Position numbers and translations under genes: made by a program. From the NCBI GenBank assembly GCA_049508565.1, contig JBELAT010000014.1, positions 1 through 21,788 on the forward strand: a stretch of DNA of 21,788 nucleotides. The letters run 5' to 3'. The stretch comes from CAIRNS01 sp049508565. GTDB taxonomy: Bacteria > Elusimicrobiota > Endomicrobiia > Endomicrobiales > CAIRNS01. Under the pieces are notes generated by a model. That model saw only the letters and a list, made by a program, of their open reading frames with translations. It searched no databases and had not been told where the DNA came from. Of the stretch, positions 7,696 through 15,544 are shown one piece after another (position 1 is the first letter of the stretch; the number at the start of each line of letters is the position of its first letter).

Positions 7696-8711
7696 GATAT
7701 CACCGCCGACTTTTCAATTTCATCTAAGTTAGCAATTTCTTTTGCGATGGCGTTATTGATATTCATTTCAGCAAAACGGGCAGCAGCAAGGATAGAATTT
7801 TGAATGGCTTTTGCGCTTGATTTTCCATGCGATATGACACAAACGCCATCAACGCCCAGCAATAACGCTCCGCCATATTCAGAATAATCCATTTTTTTCT
7901 TAATATCTTTGAGCACGGGCCAGAGAAATGGCAGTGCAGCCCAGGCGAAGGGGTGTGCCTTGAGTTCATCCTTGACCAGTCTCAATATCATTTCCGCGAC
8001 CCCTTCACCGAACTTCAAAACGATGTTGCCAACAAACCCATCGCAGACGATGACATCGGCTGTTCCTTTAGGAATATCCCCGCCCTCTACGTTACCGATG
8101 AAGTTTAAAGGTGTTTTACGTAACAGTTCATGTGCTTCCAAAACCAGCTCATTGCCTTTGCTCTCTTCTTCTCCAATAGACAACAACCCGACACGCGGGT
8201 TGGCAACGGTGAAAACATCCTGAAAATAGGTTTTTCCCATCACGGCAAATTGAACAATATTTTTTGGTTTACAGTCAGTATTGGCACCGACATCAAGTAT
8301 GGCGCACCGACCGGTAAGGGTTGGAAAGACGGTCATAATAGCAGGTCTCATAACACCAGGAATCCTGCGTAAATAAAGCAAAGCCGAAGCCATGGTCGCT
8401 CCAGAATTTCCTGCCGATGAAAAAGCATCAGCTTTCCCATCAGCAACCAGGCGACAACACACAGCCAGAGATGAATCACGTTTTTGACGAACCGCTTGCG
8501 CGGGAGATTCATCCATGGTAATTACTTCAGAAGCGTTTTGAAGTGAAATAGTTGAAGGGACTGAAGAATGCTTTTTGAGTTCTTCGGAAAGAATATCTTC
8601 CTTGCCAACCAGAATGATATGATGGGAAGATTTCCGGGCAGCGTCGATAGCCCCCGCAACGGTTACCGCAGGGGCATGGTCACCACCCATGGCATCAAGG
8701 GCAATGCGCAT
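7692..8711 (-). CDS. plsX: Phosphate acyltransferase
   Basis: PlsX makes acyl-phosphate from acyl-ACP, the donor used by PlsY to acylate glycerol-3-phosphate in phospholipid synthesis. From the ATG at 8709-8711 the protein is 339 residues and begins with the hallmark MRIALDAMGGDHAP. SAGNSGATMASALL, the DVGANTDCKP stretch and the late DGFVGNIVLKFGEG motif are all present. A longer frame to 8825 exists but would run through rpmF and adds a basic non-conserved N-terminus, so I reject it. Only one base separates it from the rpmF stop, so it is likely translated by coupling. Confidence 0.95.
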   Translation of the reverse strand: MRIALDAMGGDHAPAVTVAGAIDAARKSSHHIILVGKEDILSEELKKHSSVPSTISLQNASEVITMDESPAQAVRQKRDSSLAVCCRLVADGKADAFSSAGNSGATMASALLYLRRIPGVMRPAIMTVFPTLTGRCAILDVGANTDCKPKNIVQFAVMGKTYFQDVFTVANPRVGLLSIGEEESKGNELVLEAHELLRKTPLNFIGNVEGGDIPKGTADVIVCDGFVGNIVLKFGEGVAEMILRLVKDELKAHPFAWAALPFLWPVLKDIKKKMDYSEYGGALLLGVDGVCVISHGKSSAKAIQNSILAAARFAEMNINNAIAKEIANLDEIEKSAVIS

Positions 8712-8712
8712 G

Positions 8713-8928
8713 TTACTGCTTACCTTCTGCCCCTTCGGCTTTCTTTTTTTCTTTTTTGGCAACGATGAGCGCGCCATTATAAAAACCACATGACGTGCAG
8801 ACGCGATGAGGAAGTTTCGCACCACCGCATTGCGGGCATTTATTAGAATTCAAAGCTTCTATCTTCCAGTTAGAAGCTCTCCGGCTGTCGCGCCGTGAAG
8901 CGGTATGTTTTCTTTTGGGATTTGGCAT
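8713..8928 (-). CDS. rpmF: 50S ribosomal protein L32
   Basis: The 71-residue basic protein begins MPNPKRKHTASRRDSRRA, the L32 signature, and has a four-cysteine zinc ribbon (Cys31, Cys34, Cys44, Cys47). A Lys/Glu-rich C-terminal tail after residue 57 makes it a little longer than usual. AAAGGAGA precedes the ATG. The 48-base gap from yceD contains a small 5-bp stem hairpin (8950-8965). The yceD-rpmF-plsX-fab order is widely conserved and links ribosome supply with membrane lipid synthesis. Confidence 0.97.
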   Translation of the reverse strand: MPNPKRKHTASRRDSRRASNWKIEALNSNKCPQCGGAKLPHRVCTSCGFYNGALIVAKKEKKKAEGAEGKQ

Positions 8929-8976
8929 CTTGATTCTCCTTTAATTAGCTGCCTCACCGCAGGCAAGGGTTGCATC

Positions 8977-9432
8977 TTATTTTTTAAAAAAATCGTTTAA
9001 TTTAGTCAGTCTGATATCTCCCAGTGGTTTGTGACATTCACAGGGATGAGTGTTTTTGTTGCCTCCGCATACAGTGCAGAGGCCTTTACAGTCTTGTACA
9101 CACAGGGGTTTTTGTGGAAGATTTATTAGCAGAGTATCACGAACTTCGGGTTCGATATCGATGACCGTTTGATCAGCAGTATACGCTTGTGCAAACGGTA
9201 AATCTAAATTCCACCGAGCTGGTTCGAGACAGCAACTACATTCCTGCTCTACAACGCCACGTATAGTTCCCTGAACGAGTAATTCATTGCCAAGTTTTTG
9301 AACACTAAAAGATATTGATATTGCCTGATCTTTTACAATACCATTGAGCGCATCGCTTTGATACTTTTCAATGACCTTCTGTATTATCCCGCTATCGGGA
9401 AACTGTGTAACGTCTATTAATAGTTTGCTCAT
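8977..9432 (-). CDS. YceD/DUF177 family protein
   Basis: The 151-residue protein belongs to the DUF177/YceD family, whose members sit next to rpmF in most bacteria and are tied to 23S rRNA accumulation. The first Cys cluster is at 65-68 (ECSCCLEP). A second set, Cys111, 115, 119, 122, 131 and 133, includes the family-typical CKGLCTVCGGN. These suggest a metal site. It follows ackA after 12 bases with no clear Shine-Dalgarno sequence, so it probably depends on ackA translation. Confidence 0.9.
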   Translation of the reverse strand: MSKLLIDVTQFPDSGIIQKVIEKYQSDALNGIVKDQAISISFSVQKLGNELLVQGTIRGVVEQECSCCLEPARWNLDLPFAQAYTADQTVIDIEPEVRDTLLINLPQKPLCVQDCKGLCTVCGGNKNTHPCECHKPLGDIRLTKLNDFFKK

Positions 9433-9444
9433 TATAATGATTAC

Positions 9445-10647
9445 TCAACTATTTGTCAATACCCGCACTGTCTCTCGCGCTATCATAAGTTCCTCGTTAG
9501 TAGGAATGACCATGACTTTTACGGGAGAATCAGCAGCTGATATGACGCGTTCTTCAGAGGAAACACTGTTGTTTGCCTCGTGATCTATAATAATACCAAA
9601 GTTACTGAGACTCTGACACGTTTTTTCCCTGATAGTTGGTGAATTTTCACCAATACCCGCAGTAAACACGATGGCATCAGCTCCGTTGAGAACACCAAAA
9701 TAGCTGGAAATATATTTTTTTGCCCGATAACAAAACATGTCGACCGCTAGCCGTGCATGATCATTGCCGTTGGCGGCAGCTTTCAATACCGTCCGCAGAT
9801 CCCCAGAAAGTCCTGAAATACCAAAAAGACCGCTTTTTTTATTTAACAGTGTGTTAAGAGTATCAGGAGTAATCTCATGATGGTCAAGCATATAAACGAT
9901 TATAGCCGGATCGATGTCGCCGCACCTGGTACCCATGACCAAACCTTCAAGCGGTGTGAAACCCATTGAGGTATCAATTGATTTCCCACCCTGCACAGCC
10001 GTTATGCTGCATCCATTACCCAGATGACAGGTTATAAGTTTCGTTTCCTGTAACGGCTTGCCTAAAAGCTTAGCGGCGCGTTGTGATACATATTTATGTG
10101 ACGTACCATGAAATCCGTAGCGCCGGATATGAAACTTTTCGTACAGGGCATAGGGCAGAGCATACATATAAGCATAGTCGGGTATTGTTTGATGAAAGGC
10201 TGTATCAAAAACAACCACTTCTGGAACCCCAGGTAGAAGCTTTTGAGTCGCTTCAATGCCAGCATAATGATGCGGCGTGTGCAAAGGAGCAATGTCAAAA
10301 CACTTTTTCAACCCCTCCATTACATCTTCATTAACCGGGACTGAATCTTTAAATTTGTCACCGCCATGAACGATGCGGTGGCCAACAGCAGCAATCTCAT
10401 CGATATTGTGTATCATACCCGCTGCCGGATCGAGCAGTTTTCTGAGAATGACTTCTACAGATTCGATATGGTTCTTCGCTTTACATGATTCTTTGGTTTC
10501 TTCGGCGCCTTTGAATTGATTGCTGAAATAAGCCTCGGGAAGCCCGATGCATTCAATGACACCTTTAGCCAGTCTTTTTTCAGTAGACATATCGAAAAGC
10601 ATGTATTTCACAGATGATGATCCGCAATTAATGACCAGTACTTTCAT
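9445..10647 (-). CDS. ackA: Acetate kinase
   Basis: AckA interconverts acetate plus ATP with acetyl-phosphate plus ADP. The chosen ATG (10645-10647) gives 400 residues, the usual family length, starting at the conserved MKVLVINCGSSS. Asn7, Arg91 (GHRIVHGG), Asp148 (FDTAFH), His180 (YGFHGTSH) and Arg241 (MGTRCGD) fall at the positions of the well-studied Methanosarcina enzyme. AGIGENS and the TNEE near the C-terminus complete the site. AAAAGG is seven bases before this ATG; an upstream in-frame start at 10665 would overlap ndk. No phosphotransacetylase gene is next to it, so the source of acetyl-phosphate is not visible here. Confidence 0.96.
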   Translation of the reverse strand: MKVLVINCGSSSVKYMLFDMSTEKRLAKGVIECIGLPEAYFSNQFKGAEETKESCKAKNHIESVEVILRKLLDPAAGMIHNIDEIAAVGHRIVHGGDKFKDSVPVNEDVMEGLKKCFDIAPLHTPHHYAGIEATQKLLPGVPEVVVFDTAFHQTIPDYAYMYALPYALYEKFHIRRYGFHGTSHKYVSQRAAKLLGKPLQETKLITCHLGNGCSITAVQGGKSIDTSMGFTPLEGLVMGTRCGDIDPAIIVYMLDHHEITPDTLNTLLNKKSGLFGISGLSGDLRTVLKAAANGNDHARLAVDMFCYRAKKYISSYFGVLNGADAIVFTAGIGENSPTIREKTCQSLSNFGIIIDHEANNSVSSEERVISAADSPVKVMVIPTNEELMIARETVRVLTNS

Positions 10648-10649
10648 AA

Positions 10650-11093
10650 TTATGCCTTTTCCCAATCCGTGAGCTCATATGAGAGCACTTCAGAATCAGT
10701 GAAGAAAAACTCGATTTCATGTTTCGCATTCTCTACTGAATCAGAAGCATGAACGACATTGCGGCGATTATCAGTGCCGTAAAGATTTCTCAGTGTACCC
10801 AGAACTGCTTCTTTCGTATTGGTTGCACCGATGATACCGCGGACCTTCAGCACCGCATGGTCAGCTTCCCATGCGGTAACAACGATAGGACCCGATGTGA
10901 CAAAATTAATAAAAGGTTCAAAAAAAGGTTTCCCTTTATGAACCGCATAAAACTGTTCCATGACCGATCGCGCTGGTTTTAGCATTTTCATGGCAACCAG
11001 TTTTAGTCCTTCTTTTTCAAAACGCGAAATAATTGCGCCAACTACTTTTTTACCGACCCCATCGGGCTTAATGATAATACAGGTTCTTTCCAT
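10650..11093 (-). CDS. ndk: Nucleoside diphosphate kinase
   Basis: Ndk moves the gamma-phosphate from ATP to other nucleoside diphosphates. The 147-residue protein starts MERTCIIIKPDGVGKK with the conserved Lys9, and the phosphorylated His115 lies in NVVHASDSVENA. HASDS instead of HGSDS is a known variant. The usual GATN (89-92) and GTLRNLYG (99-106) elements are present. It lies 14 bases after the isocitrate dehydrogenase gene and two bases before ackA. GGAG is 11 bases upstream of the ATG. Confidence 0.96.
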   Translation of the reverse strand: MERTCIIIKPDGVGKKVVGAIISRFEKEGLKLVAMKMLKPARSVMEQFYAVHKGKPFFEPFINFVTSGPIVVTAWEADHAVLKVRGIIGATNTKEAVLGTLRNLYGTDNRRNVVHASDSVENAKHEIEFFFTDSEVLSYELTDWEKA

Positions 11094-11107
11094 GAAAAGT
11101 AAATCTC

Positions 11108-12160
11108 CTATCTCATTTTTTCGATAATTGCGTTTCCCATTTCACGGGTACCGGCTGTCCCTCCCATGTCATATGTAACCGTTTTTTGTTCTGCGATAAC
11201 TTCACTCACGGCTTTCGCCAGCCGGCTGGCCGCTTCCTTCTTTCCTAGGTGCTCAAGCATCAACTGGCCTGAAAGAATAAGGGCAGTGGGGTTTACTTTG
11301 TTCATGCCTTTGTATTTCGGGGCAGAGCCATGTACGGCCTCAAAAACAGCAATATCAGTGCCGAAATTTGCACCCGGTGCCACGCCGAGACCACCTACCA
11401 GTCCCGCGCAGAGGTCCGAGAGAATATCGCCATAAAGATTAGGAAGAACTATTACGTCATAGAGCTCAGGCTTTTGAACGAGCTGCATGCACATGTTGTC
11501 AATCAAACGCTCTTCGTACTCAATACCGGGGTACTCAGCAGCAACCGCACGACTGGCTTCAAGAAACAGTCCGTCGGTAAATTTCATAATATTAGCTTTA
11601 GTAACGGCGGTAACTTTTCGACGGTTATGCTTACGCGCATAATCGAATGCAAACCGGACAATGCGTTCACTGCCAAAGCGAGAAATAGGTTTTATGGAGA
11701 TTGCTGAACCGGGACGTATTTTATTATTGGACAACGAAATGATCTGTTGTGATTCCGGTGATTGCGGAGAAAACTCAACACCTGCGTAGAGATCTTCAGT
11801 ATTCTCGCGAACTACGACCAGATCTATAGCCTCAAAACGTGATTTTACGCCTCGATATGTTTTACAGGGCCGCAGACAGGTATAAAGATCAAGTTCTTTA
11901 CGGATCGCAACGTTAACCGAGCGAAATCCGGTGCCGATGGGGGTGGTAATAGGACCTTTCAGCGCGACTTTGTTTTTTCTAATCGATGCCAGAGTCTCAT
12001 TAGGCAGCGGTGTCCCGTATTTTGCCATTACATCAGAACCAGCTTCTTTGATCTCCCACTTTATTTTAACACCTGTCGCTTCAATTACCTTGATTGTTGT
12101 TTCAGTCAACTCAGGGCCTGTACCGTCACCGGGTATTAATGTTACCGTAAAATCGGACAT
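11108..12160 (-). CDS. Isocitrate dehydrogenase, probably NAD-dependent (isocitrate/isopropylmalate dehydrogenase family)
   Basis: The 350-residue protein is a beta-decarboxylating dehydrogenase that would turn isocitrate into 2-oxoglutarate. PGDGTGPE is at 10-17. The isocitrate-type substrate motif SxNxxxR is Ser81, Asn83 and Arg87, followed by Arg97, Arg118 and Tyr125. The metal-binding Asp245 and Asp249 lie in NLYGDILSDLCAGLVGGLG, and HGSAP is at 277-281. The short length resembles the NAD-dependent IDH3-like group rather than long NADP Icd. Isopropylmalate or homoisocitrate dehydrogenase are alternatives, but the Ser-x-Asn motif and lack of leu genes argue for isocitrate. GGAG precedes the ATG. 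It appears to be the first gene of the metabolic operon. Confidence 0.82.
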   Translation of the reverse strand: MSDFTVTLIPGDGTGPELTETTIKVIEATGVKIKWEIKEAGSDVMAKYGTPLPNETLASIRKNKVALKGPITTPIGTGFRSVNVAIRKELDLYTCLRPCKTYRGVKSRFEAIDLVVVRENTEDLYAGVEFSPQSPESQQIISLSNNKIRPGSAISIKPISRFGSERIVRFAFDYARKHNRRKVTAVTKANIMKFTDGLFLEASRAVAAEYPGIEYEERLIDNMCMQLVQKPELYDVIVLPNLYGDILSDLCAGLVGGLGVAPGANFGTDIAVFEAVHGSAPKYKGMNKVNPTALILSGQLMLEHLGKKEAASRLAKAVSEVIAEQKTVTYDMGGTAGTREMGNAIIEKMR

Positions 12161-12379
12161 AAATATCTCCTGCTATTTCGTTATTACTTAAATTTCAATC
12201 TACAACGTACTCACATCTGACTGCTTCCGACAGTGTGTGTCACAATATTTTCAATTATCTTAATGTTGATAGTACAACAGCATTGTCTGAAAACTCCAAA
12301 ACGAGTGCATAAGAAGACTTTTTATAAATTGACATAACGCTTTAAGTATTTCATGCAACTTATGTGCTTCCAAGGTTCT
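12161..12379. other. Intergenic leader of the metabolic operon
   Basis: This 219-base A/T-rich stretch is the widest gap upstream of the metabolic genes and the natural place for their promoter. I scanned the minus strand for -35/-10 pairs at 16-18 base spacing and found none I would defend. The icd ribosome binding site GGAG lies between 5-base arms aaata (12161-12165) and tattt (12174-12178), a very small stem like those before fabD and fabF. Confidence 0.4.
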
Positions 12380-12391
12380 TTATAAAGAACC
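12374..12391. repeat. Perfect 18-base palindrome at the end of the nucleotidyltransferase gene
   Basis: GGTTCTTTATAAAGAACC is its own reverse complement and spans the TAA stop of the nucleotidyltransferase gene. No U-run follows on the minus strand, so it is not a classical intrinsic terminator. It could be an operator for the downstream isocitrate dehydrogenase operon or a stem that protects an mRNA end. Confidence 0.5.
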
Positions 12392-12661
12392 ATAAATTAT
12401 GATGCCTTCACGCCGAATCAGTTGATTGAATTTTGAACTGCTGGAAAGATCTATCACATTTACAGGTTTAGATAAAGAGAAAAGCAAATCACCGTAAAAC
12501 CGATAAAAATCTTCTGCAGGAACACCATCTACAGCGATATCTATATCATTGCTCTTGCTATTTAACAATGCGCTTGATCCAAATAGATAAACACACTTAA
12601 CAAGATACTTTTTCGATATCTGCTGAATTATTGATTTATCATCAGCGGCTATCATGCCCAT
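12380..12661 (-). CDS. Small nucleotidyltransferase-domain protein (MNT type, orphan)
   Basis: The conserved core is YLFGSSALLNSKSNDIDIAV, the GSx(9)DxD signature of the polymerase-beta-like minimal nucleotidyltransferase fold, where the two aspartates bind metal. From the ATG at 12659-12661 the protein is 93 residues, typical of MNT proteins. A TTG start at 12751 would add 30 non-conserved residues, and an ATG at 12653-12655 is also possible. No start has a strong Shine-Dalgarno sequence. MNT proteins often act as antitoxins that AMPylate a HEPN toxin encoded next door, but no HEPN gene is visible in the flanking gaps. The function is therefore open. Confidence 0.65.
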   Translation of the reverse strand: MGMIAADDKSIIQQISKKYLVKCVYLFGSSALLNSKSNDIDIAVDGVPAEDFYRFYGDLLFSLSKPVNVIDLSSSSKFNQLIRREGIIIYGSL

Positions 12662-12910
12662 AATTTTACAACTTTTTAAAGAAAATTGACAGGGGAGCTT
12701 AAAGGAGGGAACACTGAGATGGTTTGCGGGATATTTTGTATAGAGAGACAATTTTCATACCATAATACTTTAATGTCACGATTACAGAGAGATAATACAT
12801 TGAGAAGATAAATCTCTCATTATGAATTGATCAGAGCTCTGTCCTTCACCCTACCATTTAAGTCTACTGACATGATTGCAAGCGCATCATACTGAGCACA
12901 AGGCTTAGCT
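12662..12910. other. Gene-free spacer between TPR gene and nucleotidyltransferase
   Basis: About 250 bases hold no convincing gene. There is a 7-base inverted repeat gagagat/atctctc (12787-12793 and 12812-12818, 18-base loop) and a 10-base palindrome CAGAGCTCTG at 12832-12841. Neither is followed by a U-run on the minus strand, so no intrinsic terminator can be called after the TPR gene, although this is where the envelope operon would be expected to end. Confidence 0.35.
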
Positions 12911-14050
12911 CTACCAATGAATATTATGTTCCGTGAGGTATTTTTGAGCTTCTTTATGCCCCAGCTTGGCTGCATGTTTCAAATAATCAATTGCCTTATC
13001 AACGTTATCCTTTTCAAGATACGCAACACCAAGATTCGTATATGCCGCAGCATAGTTCGGATCAAGGCTTATTGTTATTTCAAACATTTCGATCGCTTTG
13101 TCTTTATTGCCTTTTTTTGAATAGGCATTTCCCAAATTGAAATACCCCATCGCAAGCTTGGGACTGATATTAATGACTTTTTCAAACATTTCTATTGCTT
13201 TGTCCTGATTGCCTTGCTTGTAATACTCATTTCCCATATTATTGTAGGCCATAGCAAGTTTGGGATCAAGACTGACAGCTTTTTCAAACATGTCCATTGC
13301 TTTGTCTGTATTCCCTTTTTGAGCGTAGACAACACCACTATTGCAGTATGCTTCCGCATACATAGGGTCAATACTAATTGCTTTTTGATACATCTCAATA
13401 GCTTCATCAAAATTACCCTTTTGATAGTATGACGCACCTGCATTATTATAGGCTTCCATATATGTTGGATCAATAGAAATAACCTTTTCAAACATTTCCA
13501 CTGCTTTATCGAGATTGCCTGTCTCGGAATACACATACCCCAGTGTGTTGTATGCCGTAGCAAGTTTCGGGTCCAGAGCAACAGCTTTGGTGAGCATCTC
13601 AATAGCTTTTTCGTGATTTCCCTTTTCTGAATACGCGTTTCCGGCATTGTTATATGCCATGGCATACTGGGGGTTAATCCAGATTGCTTTCTGGAAGCAT
13701 GAAATCGCCTTGTCCTGATATCCTTTTGACCCATACGCTACACCCATATTGCTATAGGCGGCAGCATAATTCGAATTTGCACTTACCGCTTTCTCATACA
13801 TTTCAATCGCTTTGTCAATATCTCCCTTTTGATTAAACAAGACACATCCAAGCCCGTAATATGCTTCGGCATATTTTGGATTTAAACTAATAGCTTTGTT
13901 AAACATTTCAATTGCCTTATCAGAATCCCCTTTTTGTGAATAAACAAGGCCATTTCCATAATAGAGTGTTGCATCATTGGTGTTAATACCAAATGAGCTG
14001 GAAACGGCAACACAAAGAACTAAAACCGACACAATTATAATGTAGTTCAT
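12911..14050 (-). CDS. Secreted protein of ten TPR repeats
   Basis: The protein has a hydrophobic N-terminal segment (about residues 3-20) that looks like a signal peptide or anchor. Ten consecutive 34-residue tetratricopeptide repeats follow, with the consensus AYNNxGxxYxxKGxxDKAIEMFxKAISxDP, and a short tail ends in HNIHW. TPR arrays bind peptides or partner proteins; here the array is likely periplasmic. The ATG at 14048-14050 (379 residues) has GAGG just upstream; a GTG at 14069-14071 overlapping the previous stop is an alternative. It directly follows the PorV-like gene, which suggests a scaffold in the same envelope machinery. The repeats are very uniform, so the exact repeat number may vary between strains. 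The partner is unknown. Confidence 0.85.
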   Translation of the reverse strand: MNYIIIVSVLVLCVAVSSSFGINTNDATLYYGNGLVYSQKGDSDKAIEMFNKAISLNPKYAEAYYGLGCVLFNQKGDIDKAIEMYEKAVSANSNYAAAYSNMGVAYGSKGYQDKAISCFQKAIWINPQYAMAYNNAGNAYSEKGNHEKAIEMLTKAVALDPKLATAYNTLGYVYSETGNLDKAVEMFEKVISIDPTYMEAYNNAGASYYQKGNFDEAIEMYQKAISIDPMYAEAYCNSGVVYAQKGNTDKAMDMFEKAVSLDPKLAMAYNNMGNEYYKQGNQDKAIEMFEKVINISPKLAMGYFNLGNAYSKKGNKDKAIEMFEITISLDPNYAAAYTNLGVAYLEKDNVDKAIDYLKHAAKLGHKEAQKYLTEHNIHW

Positions 14051-14067
14051 GACACCTCTTTCCCTTT

Positions 14068-15498
14068 TCACTCTTCATCCTTGATAGCGTCCGGTTTCGT
14101 AGAAGTACCCTCAAGAATGTATCCGCCGATCTTTTTAGATTTATCTTTCTCAAAGAGAGAACTAACCCGTCTGACATACTCACGTATTTCCTGGTTGCTG
14201 GAATTGTGATTAAGATACTCCTGCCATTGCACCAGGCACTCGGGATATTTCTTATCAACAAATGAAAGAAAGCCTTTCGCATATAATTTCTGCGATTCAG
14301 AAGATTTATTTTTGCTGGCCTGCTGTTCCATCTCCGATTTAATTTTGGCCACGTAGTCGGCTGATGATTTGACGAATTTAGGTGATACCGTTGTACCTGC
14401 AGCCAGCTTCTGGAACGCTTCGTACGCACGAACATATTCCCTCTTGTAATACAACCGAACTGCATTTTGGAACGGCACCGGTATCTCTTCTACGGCTTCT
14501 TCATTGCTGCCGCCTTCGCCAAAGAAAATAACAAGGCTCATACCTTGAGAACCATTAGTGTTCTGGATGCCCTCCAAAGGCAGTACAAAGGAATAATCAA
14601 GTCTAAAACCACTGAATCGATACGACGCTCCCATCGTTAAATTAGCAAGTGAATTACTGCCAAATTCAAAACCACCGCGGACGGCAACTTGTTTTTTCCA
14701 GAGATATTTCTCAAATGCCGGCCCGATATTAATAGCACCATCAACAAATTCAATGTCGCCCAGAACATTAAGATCGGTCGCGTGATAACACACACCCACT
14801 TTCGTATCAACAGGAAGAATGCTTGTTTGTGCAAGTCCCGTATTAGGAGAATTGATATTCTGGACTGCAATACCGGCAGTATATACTTTATTAAAAGGAA
14901 AATAGGCGCCCAGGTCACATCCGAGCGTTGTTTTTCCATACCCATTTACAAAAACGGGATCCCGACCATAGGTATTACCCAGAAAATCTATTGCATTTTC
15001 AGTATACGCATTTGCGGTGTACTGACTTGTCAGCACCCTCAACGACGCACCAACATACATATTATAATGTATGAGATCACGTAACGTACGTCCATACGAA
15101 AGAACGAAGGTATTTTCACTGTAAAGGTTGCCTGCGTTAAAGTTCCATATGGCAGCGCCAATAGTTCCTCCATTACGTGTGCCGGACAGAGGGAACGTCA
15201 TTGCAATAAAATTTACCCCTAAATCGGTTAAATCTGTTAACCCCCAGTACAGTTTCTCATAACTTGCAGTAAACTCCCGATCGCGTATATTCCCTAAAGC
15301 CCCCGGGTTATACACGACACTGTAAACGTCGTCGGCCAATCCAACAAAACTATTGGCCATACCTGTAGCCCGTGAGCCGTATCCTGTCTCTTCAAAATCT
15401 GCTCGAACACTGCAATAGCTCAGCAACAGAACAAAAGTGGTCGCCACCAGTGTTCCGCATAAGTGCCTTGAGAATTCCTGTCCTGACGGTAGATTCAT
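14068..15498 (-). CDS. PorV/UPF0164-like outer membrane beta-barrel protein with helical C-terminal extension
   Basis: The 476-residue protein has a signal peptide cleaved probably after Ala33. Next is the motif GSRATGMANSFVGLADDVYS (41-60) followed by VVYNPGAL, the hallmark N-terminus of the PorV/UPF0164 group of outer membrane proteins. Alternating beta-strand sequence continues to about residue 326. PorV proteins in type IX secretion bind the C-terminal domains of cargo. Residues about 340-460 are charged and helical, possibly TPR-like (FQNAVRLYYKREYVRAYEAF and a second similar unit near 402-430), which ordinary PorV lacks. The two genes just upstream encode proteins with candidate cargo domains. 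AAAGGG precedes the ATG. A type IX role is inferred from context, as no PorK/L/M/N or Sov gene is visible. Confidence 0.75.
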   Translation of the reverse strand: MNLPSGQEFSRHLCGTLVATTFVLLLSYCSVRADFEETGYGSRATGMANSFVGLADDVYSVVYNPGALGNIRDREFTASYEKLYWGLTDLTDLGVNFIAMTFPLSGTRNGGTIGAAIWNFNAGNLYSENTFVLSYGRTLRDLIHYNMYVGASLRVLTSQYTANAYTENAIDFLGNTYGRDPVFVNGYGKTTLGCDLGAYFPFNKVYTAGIAVQNINSPNTGLAQTSILPVDTKVGVCYHATDLNVLGDIEFVDGAINIGPAFEKYLWKKQVAVRGGFEFGSNSLANLTMGASYRFSGFRLDYSFVLPLEGIQNTNGSQGMSLVIFFGEGGSNEEAVEEIPVPFQNAVRLYYKREYVRAYEAFQKLAAGTTVSPKFVKSSADYVAKIKSEMEQQASKNKSSESQKLYAKGFLSFVDKKYPECLVQWQEYLNHNSSNQEIREYVRRVSSLFEKDKSKKIGGYILEGTSTKPDAIKDEE

Positions 15499-15544
15499 GG
15501 TCGTTCCCTTTCAGGGCGCATAGCGCGCATCGTGCGTGCGACAG

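Noticed and set aside
7692..8825. Longer plsX frame starting at 8825
   Set aside because: It overlaps rpmF almost fully in another frame and the added N-terminus is not conserved. The ATG at 8711 gives the standard PlsX start.
12329..12351. Perfect TTGACA box on the plus strand
   Set aside because: No acceptable -10 box lies 16-18 bases downstream and there is no plus-strand gene for it to drive.
13192..13734. 180-codon frame on the minus strand in another phase of the TPR gene
   Set aside because: It is produced by the repeating codon pattern of the TPR units. The TPR frame itself is clearly the coding one.
14689..15084. 131-codon plus-strand frame opposite the PorV-like gene
   Set aside because: No ribosome binding site or recognisable protein; antisense shadow.
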